Source: Pseudomonadota bacterium
Lineage (GTDB): Bacteria > Pseudomonadota > Alphaproteobacteria > Rhizobiales > Rhizobiaceae
Direction of reading: 5' to 3'
DNA: 21,738 nucleotides
NCBI GenBank assembly: GCA_023435335.1
Contig: JAEYRU010000303.1
Coordinates: 1-21,738, forward strand
Positions 8,038 to 15,891 of this stretch are shown here, one piece after another. The stretch's first letter is position 1; each line of letters starts with the position of its first letter. A program made the translations under genes and the position numbers. The notes below the pieces were generated by a model. That model was not told the origin of the DNA, did no database searches, and saw only the letters and a list, made by a program, of their open reading frames with translations.

Positions 8038-9141
8038 ATGGGCTTCAAATGCGGCATCGTCGGCCTGCCGAATGTCGGCAAGTCGACGCTATTCAACGCG
8101 CTGACCAAGACGGCCGCCGCACAGGCGGCGAACTACCCGTTCTGCACGATCGAGCCGAACACCGGCGAGGTCGCGGTCCCCGACCCCCGGCTTCAGAAGA
8201 TCGCCTCCATCACAAAATCGAAGGAGATCATTCCCACCCGCATCTCCTTCGTCGATATCGCGGGACTGGTGCGCGGCGCCTCCAAGGGTGAAGGGCTGGG
8301 CAACCAGTTCCTCGCCAATATCCGCGAGGTCGACGCCATCGTACACGTGCTGCGCTGCTTCGAGGATGACGACATCACGCATGTCGAAGGCCGCATCGAT
8401 CCCGTGGCCGACGCCGAGACGGTCGAAACCGAGCTCATGCTCTCCGACCTGGAAAGCCTCGAGCGCCGCGTCGCCGCCACCCGCAAGAAGGCGACCGGCA
8501 AGGACAAGGAAGCCCTGACCCAGTTGCCGATGATGGAGAAGGCGCTGGCGCTCCTTCAGGACGGCAAGCCGGCGCGCATGCTGCTTCCTGGCATCGCCCA
8601 CGAGGATCTGCTCATCCTCCAGCGCCTGAACCTACTCACCTCGAAGCCGGTGCTTTACGTCTGCAACGTCGCCGAAGCGGACGCCGCCAACGGCAACGAG
8701 CATACCCGCGCGGTCGAGAAGATGGCCGCCCAGCAGGGCGCGCGCACGGTTGTCATCTCCGCGGCCATCGAGGCGGAAGTGGCGCAGTTGGCCGATGACG
8801 AGGCGCGTGAGTTCCTGGCTGACCTCGGACTGGAGGAGCCCGGCCTCGACCGCCTGATCCGCGCCGGCTACGAGTTGCTTCAGCTGATCACCTATTTCAC
8901 CACCGGCCCGAAGGAAACGCGGGCCTGGACCGTTGAGAAGGGATCGAAGGCGCCGCAGGCTGCCGGTGTCATCCACACCGACTTCGAGCGCGGCTTCATC
9001 CGCGCCCAGACAATCGCCTACAACGATTTCATCACGCTCGGCGGCGAGGTGGCGGCCAAGGAGGCCGGCAAGGCGCGCGACGAGGGCAAGGAATACGTCG
9101 TGCAGGACGGCGACGTCATGCTGTTCAAGTTCAATACCTGA
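8038..9141 (+). CDS. ychF: Redox-regulated ATPase YchF (Obg-like ATPase)
   Basis: YchF belongs to the Obg-related P-loop family but prefers ATP. It binds ribosomes and is linked to stress responses. The 367-residue product has the normal length. Motifs are the P-loop GLPNVGKST (9-17), DIAGL (73-77), the NVAE tetrad (210-213) that replaces the GTPase NKxD signature and explains the ATP preference, a helical insertion around 130-200, and a C-terminal TGS domain (about 280-367) with YFTTGPKETRAWTV. The start at 8038 matches the family N-terminus MGFKCGIVGLPNVGK. In many rhizobia ychF follows pth directly; here two unrelated genes lie between them. Confidence 0.97.
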   Translation: MGFKCGIVGLPNVGKSTLFNALTKTAAAQAANYPFCTIEPNTGEVAVPDPRLQKIASITKSKEIIPTRISFVDIAGLVRGASKGEGLGNQFLANIREVDAIVHVLRCFEDDDITHVEGRIDPVADAETVETELMLSDLESLERRVAATRKKATGKDKEALTQLPMMEKALALLQDGKPARMLLPGIAHEDLLILQRLNLLTSKPVLYVCNVAEADAANGNEHTRAVEKMAAQQGARTVVISAAIEAEVAQLADDEAREFLADLGLEEPGLDRLIRAGYELLQLITYFTTGPKETRAWTVEKGSKAPQAAGVIHTDFERGFIRAQTIAYNDFITLGGEVAAKEAGKARDEGKEYVVQDGDVMLFKFNT

Positions 9142-9192
9142 CGGCACCGCCTTCTCAAGCTGCGCCGGCGCGACGCAACCTCTGCGGCGCTG

Positions 9193-9399
9193 TCAGGCGT
9201 TCTTCACCGGGCAGGTCGAAATGCCGAGCATCGCGTAGATCGGGCAGGTTCCGATCAGCCCGGTAACGAGCGGGACGACGCCAATCAGTGCCCAGTAGCG
9301 CCACGAGGCGTCCGGATACAGAAAGAACAGCGCAATCAGCACGACGCCGGCGGCGATCCGGATGATCCGGTCGGCCGCGCCTTCATTGACCTTGAACAT
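9193..9399 (-). CDS. Small inner-membrane protein, DUF2892/YgaP-like
   Basis: The 68-residue product has two hydrophobic segments (about 10-28 and 34-56) and closing motifs GTCPIYAMLGISTC typical of DUF2892, the membrane part of YgaP-like rhodaneses. The N-terminus MFKVNEGAADRIIRI is also the family pattern. I chose the ATG at 9399 because CAGGAG lies seven bases upstream; a longer frame to 9453 has no such site. In YgaP the domain anchors a rhodanese, but here no rhodanese is fused or adjacent; the nearest is the ChrB fusion about 6 kb away. It converges with ychF with 51 nt between the stops. Confidence 0.85.
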   Translation of the reverse strand: MFKVNEGAADRIIRIAAGVVLIALFFLYPDASWRYWALIGVVPLVTGLIGTCPIYAMLGISTCPVKNA

Positions 9400-9610
9400 C
9401 GAGGTTCTCCTGATCGACGCCCCGAACCCGTGGTCCGGACTGGCGCGACACACGAAAAGCTAATGCTCCTGGCCCCCATCGCCTTGATCGAGAGCAAATG
9501 CGCACCTCGTCCTTACCGAAGGGGTTATTGCCGCCGGCGACCGTATCGCTCGTTGCAACCAAACAGTTTCGCGGTAACAGTTATTGTTCAAGCATGAACA
9601 GGACTCGCAC

Positions 9611-10072
9611 ATGACGGGCAGGAAGTGGGCTTTCGAGGACTTCGAGGAGGGCGTGACGATCTCGCTGGGCAGCAAGGCGGTGACGGCCGCTGAGATCATC
9701 GATTTCGCCAGCCAGTTCGACGCGCAGCCCATGCATCTCGACGAGGAGGCGGGAAAGGCGAGCATACTCGGCGGCCTCTCGGCCTCGGGGTGGCACACCT
9801 GCTGCATGTTCATGAAGATGATGTGCGACGGCTTCCTGCTCGATTCCACCTCGCAGGGCTCGCCCGGTATCGACTATGTACGCTGGAAGAAGCCGGTGCT
9901 CGCCGGCGACACGCTGACCGGCACCAGCACGGTAGCCGCCAGGCGGGAGTCCGCTTCCCGCCCCAATCTGGGCTTCGTCACCTGCCGTCACGAACTGACG
10001 AACCAGCGCGGCGAGGTCGTAGCCGAGCTGCAGAATACCGGCATGTTCCTCAAGCGCGGGGCGGCGGCATGA
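9611..10072 (+). CDS. MaoC-like (hot-dog fold) dehydratase, first of a tandem pair
   Basis: The 153-residue product is a single hot-dog domain of the R-specific enoyl-CoA hydratase/MaoC type. The catalytic pair is visible as Asp37 and His42 in FDAQPMHLDEE, followed by the active-site helix GGLSASGWHT. Further conserved parts are VRWKKPVLAGDTL and the closing NTGMFLKR. The ATG at 9611 has AGGA upstream; an alternative TTG at 9584 would add nine unconvincing residues. The TGA overlaps the ATG of the next gene (ATGA), implying translational coupling and probably a heteromeric or jointly used pair. The likely substrate is an acyl-CoA; which one cannot be told. Confidence 0.9.
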   Translation: MTGRKWAFEDFEEGVTISLGSKAVTAAEIIDFASQFDAQPMHLDEEAGKASILGGLSASGWHTCCMFMKMMCDGFLLDSTSQGSPGIDYVRWKKPVLAGDTLTGTSTVAARRESASRPNLGFVTCRHELTNQRGEVVAELQNTGMFLKRGAAA

Positions 10073-10539
10073 CACTCGACGAGTATTTCGGCGTCGGCAC
10101 GACGTTCGAGCTCGGCTCGCACACCTTTAGTGCCGACGAGATCAAGGAATTCGCCCGCAAGTATGATCCCCAGCCCTTTCATGTCGATGAGGCGGCAGCG
10201 CGGCAGAGCGTATTCGGCGGGCTGTGCGCTTCAGGCTGGCACACGGCCGCCATGTGGATGCGCTACAATCTGAAGGTGCGCGAAGATGCCGGCGACACGC
10301 GATGGGACGGCCCCGGTCCTCGGCCCGAGTTCGGCCCCTCGCCCGGCTTCCAGAACCTGAAGTGGCTGAAGCCCGTTTTTGCCGGCGACACCATCACCTT
10401 CACCCGCCGCGCCGTCGGCCACCGCGCGCTGGCATCGCGTCCCGGCTGGCGGGTGCTGACCATCGTCTGCGCCGGCCACAACCAGGGCGGCGAGCCCGTG
10501 CTCGAATTCGAAAGCGCCGTGCTGGTGAAGGTAGAATAG
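10069..10539 (+). CDS. MaoC-like (hot-dog fold) dehydratase, second of a tandem pair
   Basis: The 156-residue product is clearly paralogous to its upstream neighbour: Asp33 and His38 in YDPQPFHVDEAA, then GGLCASGWHT, LKWLKPVFAGDT and the ending FESAVLVKVE. It has an extra loop of about ten residues around 76-92 (rich in Gly/Pro) that the first copy lacks. The start at 10069 overlaps the previous stop; the open frame further upstream lies inside the other gene and is a shadow. Both copies keep the catalytic Asp and His, so neither looks degenerate. It converges with the TetR gene with 19 nt between the stops. Confidence 0.9.
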   Translation: MTLDEYFGVGTTFELGSHTFSADEIKEFARKYDPQPFHVDEAAARQSVFGGLCASGWHTAAMWMRYNLKVREDAGDTRWDGPGPRPEFGPSPGFQNLKWLKPVFAGDTITFTRRAVGHRALASRPGWRVLTIVCAGHNQGGEPVLEFESAVLVKVE

Positions 10540-10558
10540 GCCGGAGACTGTCGCAGCC

Positions 10559-11191
10559 TTAGCGCGTCGCGCCGTAGGCGGCGAGAAAGATGCGCACCGC
10601 CTCGGCGGCGTGTGCTTCGAGGGTGGCAGGATCGGCAATACCGGCGTCGCCAAGCAGCATCGCGTCGTTCACTGGTCCGCCCATGATCAGCCAATTGAAG
10701 AAACCAGCAGCCCGGCGCGTGTCATCCACCGAAAGCGCCCCCTTGTCGCGATAGACGCCGAAAGCTCGCGACAGGCGCCGAATCGATCGACCCGGTCCTT
10801 GATCGTGTAGTGCCTGGCCGAGCTGCGGGAAGCGCCCGACCTCCCCTATCACAAGCCGGCGCAGCTGCATCAGGCGCGGCGTCATCACAATCCGCAATTG
10901 CTGCCCGGCGAATGCCATCAGAAATGCTTCAACAGGCTGCTCACCCGTGGGATCGGCGACCTGCTCCTGGAACGTGTCGCCGGCCGCACCCGTCAGTCCG
11001 CGCACCATGGCCAGGAAGAGCGTCTCCTTGTTCTCGAAGTGCGCGTATACCGTCTGCTTCGAAACGCCGGCGGTGGCGGCGATTGCGTCCATGCCGGCCG
11101 CCAGGAAGCCATGTTCGAGGAACTGGCAAGCAGCCGCCTCGATGATCGCCGACCGTGTCCGCTCCGCCCTTTCCATCGCGCCCTTGCCCAC
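10559..11191 (-). CDS. TetR/AcrR family transcriptional regulator
   Basis: The product (about 210 residues) has an N-terminal helix-turn-helix: IIEAAACQFLEHGFLAAGMDAIA, then ATAGVSKQTVYAHFENKETLF (about 40-59), the classic TetR pattern. The C-terminal part (about 70-210) resembles the AefR-like TetR C-terminal domain, with LRRLVIGEVGRFPQLGQAL. The start is uncertain: GTG at 11191 has AGGAG seven bases upstream and is preferred; GTG at 11206 and ATG at 11176 are alternatives. The divergent GFA-like gene and the palindrome at 11252-11267 between them suggest autoregulation and control of that neighbour. The ligand is unknown. Confidence 0.88.
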   Translation of the reverse strand: MGKGAMERAERTRSAIIEAAACQFLEHGFLAAGMDAIAATAGVSKQTVYAHFENKETLFLAMVRGLTGAAGDTFQEQVADPTGEQPVEAFLMAFAGQQLRIVMTPRLMQLRRLVIGEVGRFPQLGQALHDQGPGRSIRRLSRAFGVYRDKGALSVDDTRRAAGFFNWLIMGGPVNDAMLLGDAGIADPATLEAHAAEAVRIFLAAYGATR

Positions 11192-11251
11192 ACGGCCGCT
11201 CCTCACCTCGTCTGTCCGGGACGCTATCCGATCCCGATTGACAAATCAAAC

Positions 11252-11267
11252 TAGACCGTCCAGTCTA
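11252..11267. promoter_or_regulatory. Palindromic operator candidate for the TetR regulator
   Basis: TAGAC (11252-11256) and GTCTA (11263-11267) form an inverted repeat with a 6-nt spacer, AT-rich on both sides. A TTGACA sits at 11238-11243 and TCTAAT at 11264-11269, so binding would cover the likely promoter of the divergent GFA-like gene. Paired TAGAC/GTCTA half-sites are common for TetR proteins. Binding by this regulator is inferred from position. Confidence 0.55.
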
Positions 11268-11296
11268 ATTCTTCGCTTTGGAGTAGGAGAAGTTGA

Positions 11297-11839
11297 GTGT
11301 CAGACAGAGCACGTATGGCGCGTTGCGCATGTGGCGAATGCGCGATGGCACTCAGCGGCCCGCCCATTGTCGTCGCCATCTGCTACTGCTCCAGTTGCCA
11401 GGCGGCCGGTGAACGGCTGTCTCGCTCGCCAGGAAGCCAGCCGGTGCTCGACGCCGACGGGGGCACCGCTTTCGTCCTTCAGCGTAAGGATCGGGTGGCG
11501 TTCACAAGGGGAACCGACTCCCTCAGGGAGTTTCGGCTGAAGCCGGATTCGCCGACGCGCCGCGTCGTCGCGGCCTGCTGCAACACCCCGATGTTCCTTG
11601 AATTCAGCGGTGGTCACTGGCTCAGCGTCTACCGCGATCGCCTTGAGACCGCTGAACGCCCATCCATTGAAATCCGCACGATGACGGCGGACCGCCGCGC
11701 GAGTGTCGAGTTCACCGACAGCCTGCCAAGCTATCGCAGGCACTCCGCATGGTTCATGTGGCGCCTATTCGTCGCCTGGGCTGCGATGGGCTTTCGGGCG
11801 CCGAAGCTCGAATATGTGAAAGGAGCGATCGATGCCTAA
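11297..11839 (+). CDS. GFA/CENP-V-like zinc-binding protein
   Basis: The 180-residue product carries the cysteine pattern of the GFA fold: Cys10, Cys12 and Cys15 (CACGEC), Cys31 and Cys34 (CYCSSC) and a CC pair near 94-95 before NTPMFLEF. GFA proteins bind zinc structurally; some were annotated as glutathione-dependent formaldehyde-activating enzymes, but most have no proven activity. The C-terminal 40 residues are Trp/Arg-rich and not part of the core. The start is a GTG at 11297 with AGGAG before it; a downstream ATG at 11315 lacks one. It is divergent from the TetR gene and overlaps the next small gene by 8 nt, so it probably belongs to a two-gene unit under TetR control. I recall similar proteins as DUF6151, but that is memory only. 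Confidence 0.75.
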   Translation: MSDRARMARCACGECAMALSGPPIVVAICYCSSCQAAGERLSRSPGSQPVLDADGGTAFVLQRKDRVAFTRGTDSLREFRLKPDSPTRRVVAACCNTPMFLEFSGGHWLSVYRDRLETAERPSIEIRTMTADRRASVEFTDSLPSYRRHSAWFMWRLFVAWAAMGFRAPKLEYVKGAIDA

Positions 11840-12131
11840 CTCATCCGACAGGATCGCGATCGAGAATTTCACCTCGCCAGGACGGGTCTACAACGTCGAT
11901 CGCGCGAAATACGAGGCTATGCGGGCAGCTCTGCTGGCCGTACTTCCGCCCTCTGAGCCCGGCCTGACTGTCGCCGACGCCAAGCTTCGCCTGCTGCCTC
12001 TGCTCGACGAGGTACAGTTCCCGGGCGGCCAGAAGGCCGGCTGGTGGCTCAAGGCGGTGCAACTCGACCTTGAAGCAAAGGGCACGATCGTGCGGGCCAA
12101 AGGGAGCCCTGTCCGGCTTCGGCGCAGTTAG
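11832..12131 (+). CDS. Small conserved hypothetical protein, DUF6958-like
   Basis: The 99-residue product contains IENFTSPGRVYNVDRAKYEAMRAALLAVLP and a second conserved block FPGGQKAGWWLKAVQLDLEAKGTIVR (about 63-88), matching my memory of the DUF6958 family. It looks like a small alpha/beta, possibly winged-helix-like, cytosolic protein; no function is known to me. AAAGGAG precedes the ATG at a good distance. The start lies 8 nt inside the GFA-like gene, so translation is probably coupled. It converges with the PhnA-domain gene with 42 nt between the stops. Confidence 0.75.
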   Translation: MPNSSDRIAIENFTSPGRVYNVDRAKYEAMRAALLAVLPPSEPGLTVADAKLRLLPLLDEVQFPGGQKAGWWLKAVQLDLEAKGTIVRAKGSPVRLRRS

Positions 12132-12173
12132 GTTTTGCATCGCGGAGGCCACATCGGCGGGCTCGCGGTCTCG

Positions 12174-12479
12174 TCACCGCTTGCGCACGAACTCCGTACG
12201 CAGGACGAGCCCCTTGATGGTGTCGTGGCGACAGTCGATCTCCTCGACATTGTCCGTCAGGCGGATCGATCTGATGACCGTGCCCTGCTTGAGCGTCTGG
12301 TTGGCCCCTTTGACCTTGAGGTCCTTGATAAGGGTGACAGAATCTCCGTCTGCGAGGAGGTTCCCGGCGGCATCGCGCACAGCGTCCGCTTCAGCAGCGG
12401 CGGCTGCCGCCACCTCGGAGGCCGGGCGCCATTCGCCGATGGATTCGTCGTAGACGTAATCGTCGTCCTTTCCGGCCAT
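12174..12479 (-). CDS. PhnA-domain protein (YjdM-like C-terminal domain)
   Basis: The 101-residue product has a variable acidic, Ala-rich N-terminal part (1-38) and a C-terminal PhnA domain (about 40-101) with DGDSVTLIKDLKVKG, RSIRLTDNVEEIDC and IKGLVLRTEFVRK. Full-length YjdM/PhnA proteins carry an N-terminal zinc ribbon, which is missing here. The old name 'alkylphosphonate uptake' is not supported by biochemistry, so only the domain is named. The ATG at 12479 is 5 nt after the apt stop codon; GAGGGG lies inside the apt 3' end. A TTG at 12488 would add three residues and is less likely. It is probably co-transcribed with apt. Confidence 0.8.
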   Translation of the reverse strand: MAGKDDDYVYDESIGEWRPASEVAAAAAAEADAVRDAAGNLLADGDSVTLIKDLKVKGANQTLKQGTVIRSIRLTDNVEEIDCRHDTIKGLVLRTEFVRKR

Positions 12480-12484
12480 GCTAC

Positions 12485-13030
12485 TCAATGCCCCTCATAG
12501 GAAATCAGGGTGCGCACCGGCACGCCAAGCGCTTCCAGCTTCGCTCTGCCGCCGAGATCCGGCAGGTCGATGACGAAGCATGCCGTGACGATCTCGGCTC
12601 CCATCTGGCGCAGCAGCCGCGTCGCGCCCTCGGCCGTGCCGCCCGTGGCGATCAGGTCATCGACAAGAATGACCTTCTCGCCGGGCTTCACCGCATCCTT
12701 GTGCATCTCCATCTCGTCGATGCCGTATTCAAGGCTGTAGGCGACACGCACCGTCTCGTGGGGAAGCTTGCCCTTCTTGCGGATCGGGATGAAGCCCGCC
12801 GAAAGCTGGTGCGCGATGGCGCCGCCGAGGATAAAGCCGCGCGCCTCGATGCCGGCGATCTTGTCGATCTTCGATCCGGCCCACGGGTGCACCAGTTCAT
12901 CCACCGAGCGGCGGAAGGCCCGGGCGTCTCCCAGCAGCGTGGTGATGTCGCGGAACAGGATGCCCGGCTTGGGGTAGTCCGGGATCGTGCGGATTGCCGC
13001 GCGCAGCGTGTCGTCGAGGGAGGATTTCAT
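12485..13030 (-). CDS. apt: Adenine phosphoribosyltransferase
   Basis: The cytosolic salvage enzyme converts adenine and PRPP to AMP and pyrophosphate. The 181-residue length is typical. Motifs are IPDYPKPGILFRDITTLL (16-33), IEARGFILGGAIAHQL (61-76), RKKGKLP (84-90) and the PRPP-binding loop ILVDDLIATGGTAEGA (121-136). GAGG lies five bases before the ATG at 13030. It follows the bc1 operon on the same strand but is separated from it by a hairpin terminator, so it needs its own promoter in the roughly 50 nt between terminator and start. The small PhnA-domain gene follows after 5 nt. Confidence 0.96.
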   Translation of the reverse strand: MKSSLDDTLRAAIRTIPDYPKPGILFRDITTLLGDARAFRRSVDELVHPWAGSKIDKIAGIEARGFILGGAIAHQLSAGFIPIRKKGKLPHETVRVAYSLEYGIDEMEMHKDAVKPGEKVILVDDLIATGGTAEGATRLLRQMGAEIVTACFVIDLPDLGGRAKLEALGVPVRTLISYEGH

Positions 13031-13076
13031 TGAAGCCTCAGCATACGGGCATATTCATGCCGATTCCGCGGACAAT

Positions 13077-13102
13077 GAAAAGGGCGCCGTAGGCGCCCCT
13101 TT
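13077..13102 (-). terminator. Rho-independent terminator of petABC
   Basis: On the minus strand GGGCGCC, loop TAC, GGCGCCC form a perfect 7-bp stem, extended by a G-T and three A-T pairs and followed by TTTT. It lies 21 nt past the petC stop and before apt. It is nearly symmetric, but only minus-strand transcription reaches it from a known gene. Confidence 0.85.
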
Positions 13103-13123
13103 ACGTGTTCTTGCGGTTGCGCG

Positions 13124-13969
13124 TCAGTGGGCGTCGGCCCAGATCTTGCGCTTGGTGAGATAGACCAGGCCGCCGAATACGATGAGGAAGATCATCACCA
13201 CGAAACCGGTCTGCTTGCGCGCCTCGAGATGCGGCTCGGCCGCCCACATCAGGAATGCCGAGACGTCGCGCGCATACTGGTCCATCGTCTGCGGCGCGTT
13301 GTCGTCGTATTCCACCTGACCGTCCGACAGCGGCGGTGGCATAGCCAGCGCCGGGCCGGCGATGAAGTGCGGGTTGTAATATGTGCCTTCCTGCACCTCG
13401 ATGCCCTCAGGCACCTCCTCCTCGTAGCCGACGAGCAGGTTGTAGATGTAGTCCGGCCCGTTCTCCGCATACTGGGTGAAGATGTCGAAGACGAAGGTGG
13501 GGAAGCCGCGCTCGACGCCGCGCGCCTTGGCGATCAGCGACAGGTCGGGCGGCGCGGCGCCGTTGTTGGAAGCCGCCGCTGCCTCGACGTTGGCGAAGGG
13601 GGACGGGAAGTGGTCCGATTGAACGGCCGGGCGCTCGAACATGTCGCCGTTGGCGTCGGGTCCGTCCATCACGGTGTACTCGGCGGCAAGCGCCTGCACC
13701 TGCTCCGGGGAGTAGCCTAGCGCCTCGAGCGAACGGAATGCGACCAGGTCCATCGAATGGCAGGCGGCGCAGGCTTCACGATAGACCTTGAGGCCACGCT
13801 GCAGCTGACCCCGGTCATAGGTGCCGAACGGACCTTTGAACGACCAGCTCTGTTCCACCGGCTTGACCAGCGGGTAGTGCGGCGTCGCGCCTTCCTCGGC
13901 TGCCAGGGCCCCGCCTGCGGCGGCAAGCCCCAGCGTGAGAGCGGCGATTGTCTTGAGGATCGTTTTCAT
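13124..13969 (-). CDS. petC: Cytochrome c1 of the cytochrome bc1 complex
   Basis: This membrane-anchored c-type cytochrome passes electrons from the Rieske protein to cytochrome c in the periplasm. The 281-residue product starts with a signal peptide (1-23, ending GGALA|AEEG). The heme motif CAACH has Cys67, Cys70 and His71; Met210 in LAMPPPL is the expected axial ligand. A single transmembrane anchor runs from about 255 to 273 with a positive end (LTKRKIW). The ATG at 13969 is chosen because it gives the signal peptide; the open frame upstream is a shadow of petB. It is the last gene of petABC, 26 nt after petB. Cytochrome b and c1 are separate here, unlike the fused fbcH gene of Bradyrhizobium. 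Confidence 0.95.
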   Translation of the reverse strand: MKTILKTIAALTLGLAAAGGALAAEEGATPHYPLVKPVEQSWSFKGPFGTYDRGQLQRGLKVYREACAACHSMDLVAFRSLEALGYSPEQVQALAAEYTVMDGPDANGDMFERPAVQSDHFPSPFANVEAAAASNNGAAPPDLSLIAKARGVERGFPTFVFDIFTQYAENGPDYIYNLLVGYEEEVPEGIEVQEGTYYNPHFIAGPALAMPPPLSDGQVEYDDNAPQTMDQYARDVSAFLMWAAEPHLEARKQTGFVVMIFLIVFGGLVYLTKRKIWADAH

Positions 13970-13995
13970 CCCAGAATCCTTTCGAGCCTCAAAAC

Positions 13996-15306
13996 TCAAT
14001 GTTCGGCCGTCGGCGCCGGAGCCACGCCTGGCTGCAGCACGCCCTCGGTCTTCCTGTTGCGCTCCAGAACCGCCTCGGTGATCGAGTTTGGCAACCGGCG
14101 CGGCGTCTCGATGAGACCGAGCAGCGGCATCAGAACGAGGAAGAAGGCGAAGTAGTAGAGGGTGCCGATCTGCGCCATGATCACGTAGGCGCCTTCCGCC
14201 GGCCGCGAGCCCAGCCAGCCGAGGAAGATGGCGTCGGCCACGAACAGCCAGAAGAACAGCTTGTACCAGGGCCGGTAGACGGCCGAGCGCACCTTCGACG
14301 TGTCGAGCCAGGGCACAACGAACAGAACCGCGATCGCGCCGAACATGGCAAGCACGCCACCCAGCTTGGAGTCGATCGGGCCGATGTTGAAGGTGATGGC
14401 GCGCAGGATCGCGTAGAAGGGCAGGAAATACCATTCCGGCACGATATGCGCGGGTGTCTTGAGCGAGTCCGCGACGATGTAGTTGTCGGGATGTCCGAGG
14501 TAGTTGGGGATGTAGAAGACGAAGTAGGCGAAGACGAGCAGGAAGATCACCATCGCGAACCCGTCCTTGGCGCTCGCATGCGGCGAGAACGGTACCGTGT
14601 CGGTCTTCGACTTCACCTCGATGCCCGTGGGATTCGTCTGGCCGGTAACGTGCAGCGCCCACACGTGCAGCACGACCACGCCGGCGATCATGAAGGGCAA
14701 CAGGTAGTGCAGGGAGAAGAAGCGGTTGAGCGTCGGGTTGTCGACCGCGAAGCCGCCAAGCAGAAGCTGCTGGATCCACTCGCCGACCAACGGAATGGCC
14801 GTGAAGAAGCCGGTGATGACGGTGGCGCCCCAGAAGCTCATCTGCCCCCAGGGCAGCACGTATCCCATGAAGCCGGTGGCCATCATCAAGAGGTAGATGA
14901 TGCAGCCAAGGATCCACAGAAGCTCGCGCGGCGCCTTGTACGAGCCATAATAAAGCCCGCGCATCATGTGGATGTAGACGGCGACGAAGAAGAAGGACGC
15001 GCCGTTCGAATGCAGGTAGCGAAGCAGCCACCCCGAGTTCACGTCGCGCATGATCTTCTCGACCGAGTTGAAGGCAAGCTCGGTATTGGCCGTGTAGTGC
15101 ATCGCGAGCACGACGCCGGTCAGGATCTGCGCGACCAGCATCAGCGTCAGGATGCCGCCGAACGTATATGCGTAGTTGAGGTTGCGCGGCACCGGGTAGG
15201 CGACGAATGAATCATAGACCAGCCGCGGCAGCGGCAGGCGGGAGTCGATCCAGCGTCCGATGCCGGTTGTCGGCTGATAGCTTCCGTGTGCGTGTCCACC
15301 GCTCAT
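13996..15306 (-). CDS. petB: Cytochrome b of the cytochrome bc1 complex
   Basis: This eight-helix membrane subunit carries both b hemes and the quinol oxidation and quinone reduction sites. The 436-residue product has the four heme-ligand histidines at His99, His113, His200 and His214, 14 residues apart within each pair. The quinol-site PEWY motif is at 290-293. Other marks are the N-terminal YPVPRNLNYAYTFGG and GYVLPWGQMSFWGATVIT. The C-terminal tail from about 415 is hydrophilic. GAGGG precedes the ATG at 15306. Spacing to petA is 21 nt and to petC 26 nt, a tight operon in the standard order. No residue looks unusual. Confidence 0.97.
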   Translation of the reverse strand: MSGGHAHGSYQPTTGIGRWIDSRLPLPRLVYDSFVAYPVPRNLNYAYTFGGILTLMLVAQILTGVVLAMHYTANTELAFNSVEKIMRDVNSGWLLRYLHSNGASFFFVAVYIHMMRGLYYGSYKAPRELLWILGCIIYLLMMATGFMGYVLPWGQMSFWGATVITGFFTAIPLVGEWIQQLLLGGFAVDNPTLNRFFSLHYLLPFMIAGVVVLHVWALHVTGQTNPTGIEVKSKTDTVPFSPHASAKDGFAMVIFLLVFAYFVFYIPNYLGHPDNYIVADSLKTPAHIVPEWYFLPFYAILRAITFNIGPIDSKLGGVLAMFGAIAVLFVVPWLDTSKVRSAVYRPWYKLFFWLFVADAIFLGWLGSRPAEGAYVIMAQIGTLYYFAFFLVLMPLLGLIETPRRLPNSITEAVLERNRKTEGVLQPGVAPAPTAEH

Positions 15307-15327
15307 GTGAGAATGCCCTCTTTAGCC

Positions 15328-15891
15328 TTAGCCGATCCTGACGACGGTGTCGGACGTGAATTCGAAGGTGGGAACGGGCAGGTTCGTGGGGGCGGGGCCC
15401 CTGCGGATGCGTCCCGCCGTGTCGTAGTGCGAACCGTGGCAGGGGCAGAACCAGCCGCCGAAATCGCCCGCCTGGCCGAGCGGCACGCAGCCGAGATGGG
15501 TGCAGACGCCCACCATGACCAGCCAGTTTTCGCGCCCCTCGCCGGCAGAACGGGCGAGGTCGGTCGCCGGTTCGGCATCCGTCAGGTTGGCGTTTCGGGC
15601 AACCGGATCCTTGAGGTCGGCGAGCGGTACCTGGCGCGCCGCCTCGATCTCCTGCTCGGTGCGGTTGCGGATGAATACGGGCTGGCCGCGCCACTTGACC
15701 GTCACCGACATGCCGGGTTCGATCGAGGATACATCCACGTCGATACTGGCAAGCGCCAGCGTGGAGGCGTCGGGACGCATCTGGTCGATGAAGGGCCATG
15801 CCACGGCGGCGGCGCCCACGACGCCGGCCATTCCGGTTGCAATGTAGAGGAAATCGCGGCGGGTGGACTCGGTGGTATCGGTCGCGCTCAC
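15328..15891 (-). CDS. petA: Ubiquinol-cytochrome c reductase Rieske iron-sulfur subunit
   Basis: This subunit holds the 2Fe-2S cluster that takes the first electron from quinol. In the 187-residue form the cluster ligands are Cys130 and His132 (CTHLGC, 130-135) and Cys149 and His152 (CPCHGSH, 149-155), with Cys135 and Cys151 forming the expected disulfide. A twin-arginine motif (TRRDFLYIATG, 10-20) precedes the single transmembrane anchor (about 15-35), as in alphaproteobacterial Rieske proteins that use the Tat pathway. I chose the GTG at 15891, which gives MSATDTTESTRRDF and has AGGA upstream; a GTG at 15960 would add 23 residues not seen in the family. It heads the petABC operon. Confidence 0.93.
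   Translation of the reverse strand: MSATDTTESTRRDFLYIATGMAGVVGAAAVAWPFIDQMRPDASTLALASIDVDVSSIEPGMSVTVKWRGQPVFIRNRTEQEIEAARQVPLADLKDPVARNANLTDAEPATDLARSAGEGRENWLVMVGVCTHLGCVPLGQAGDFGGWFCPCHGSHYDTAGRIRRGPAPTNLPVPTFEFTSDTVVRIG

Noticed and set aside
13999..15210. 403-codon frame antisense to petB
   Set aside because: Its His/Asp/Glu/Val-rich sequence mirrors cytochrome b codons; petB is unmistakable in the other strand.
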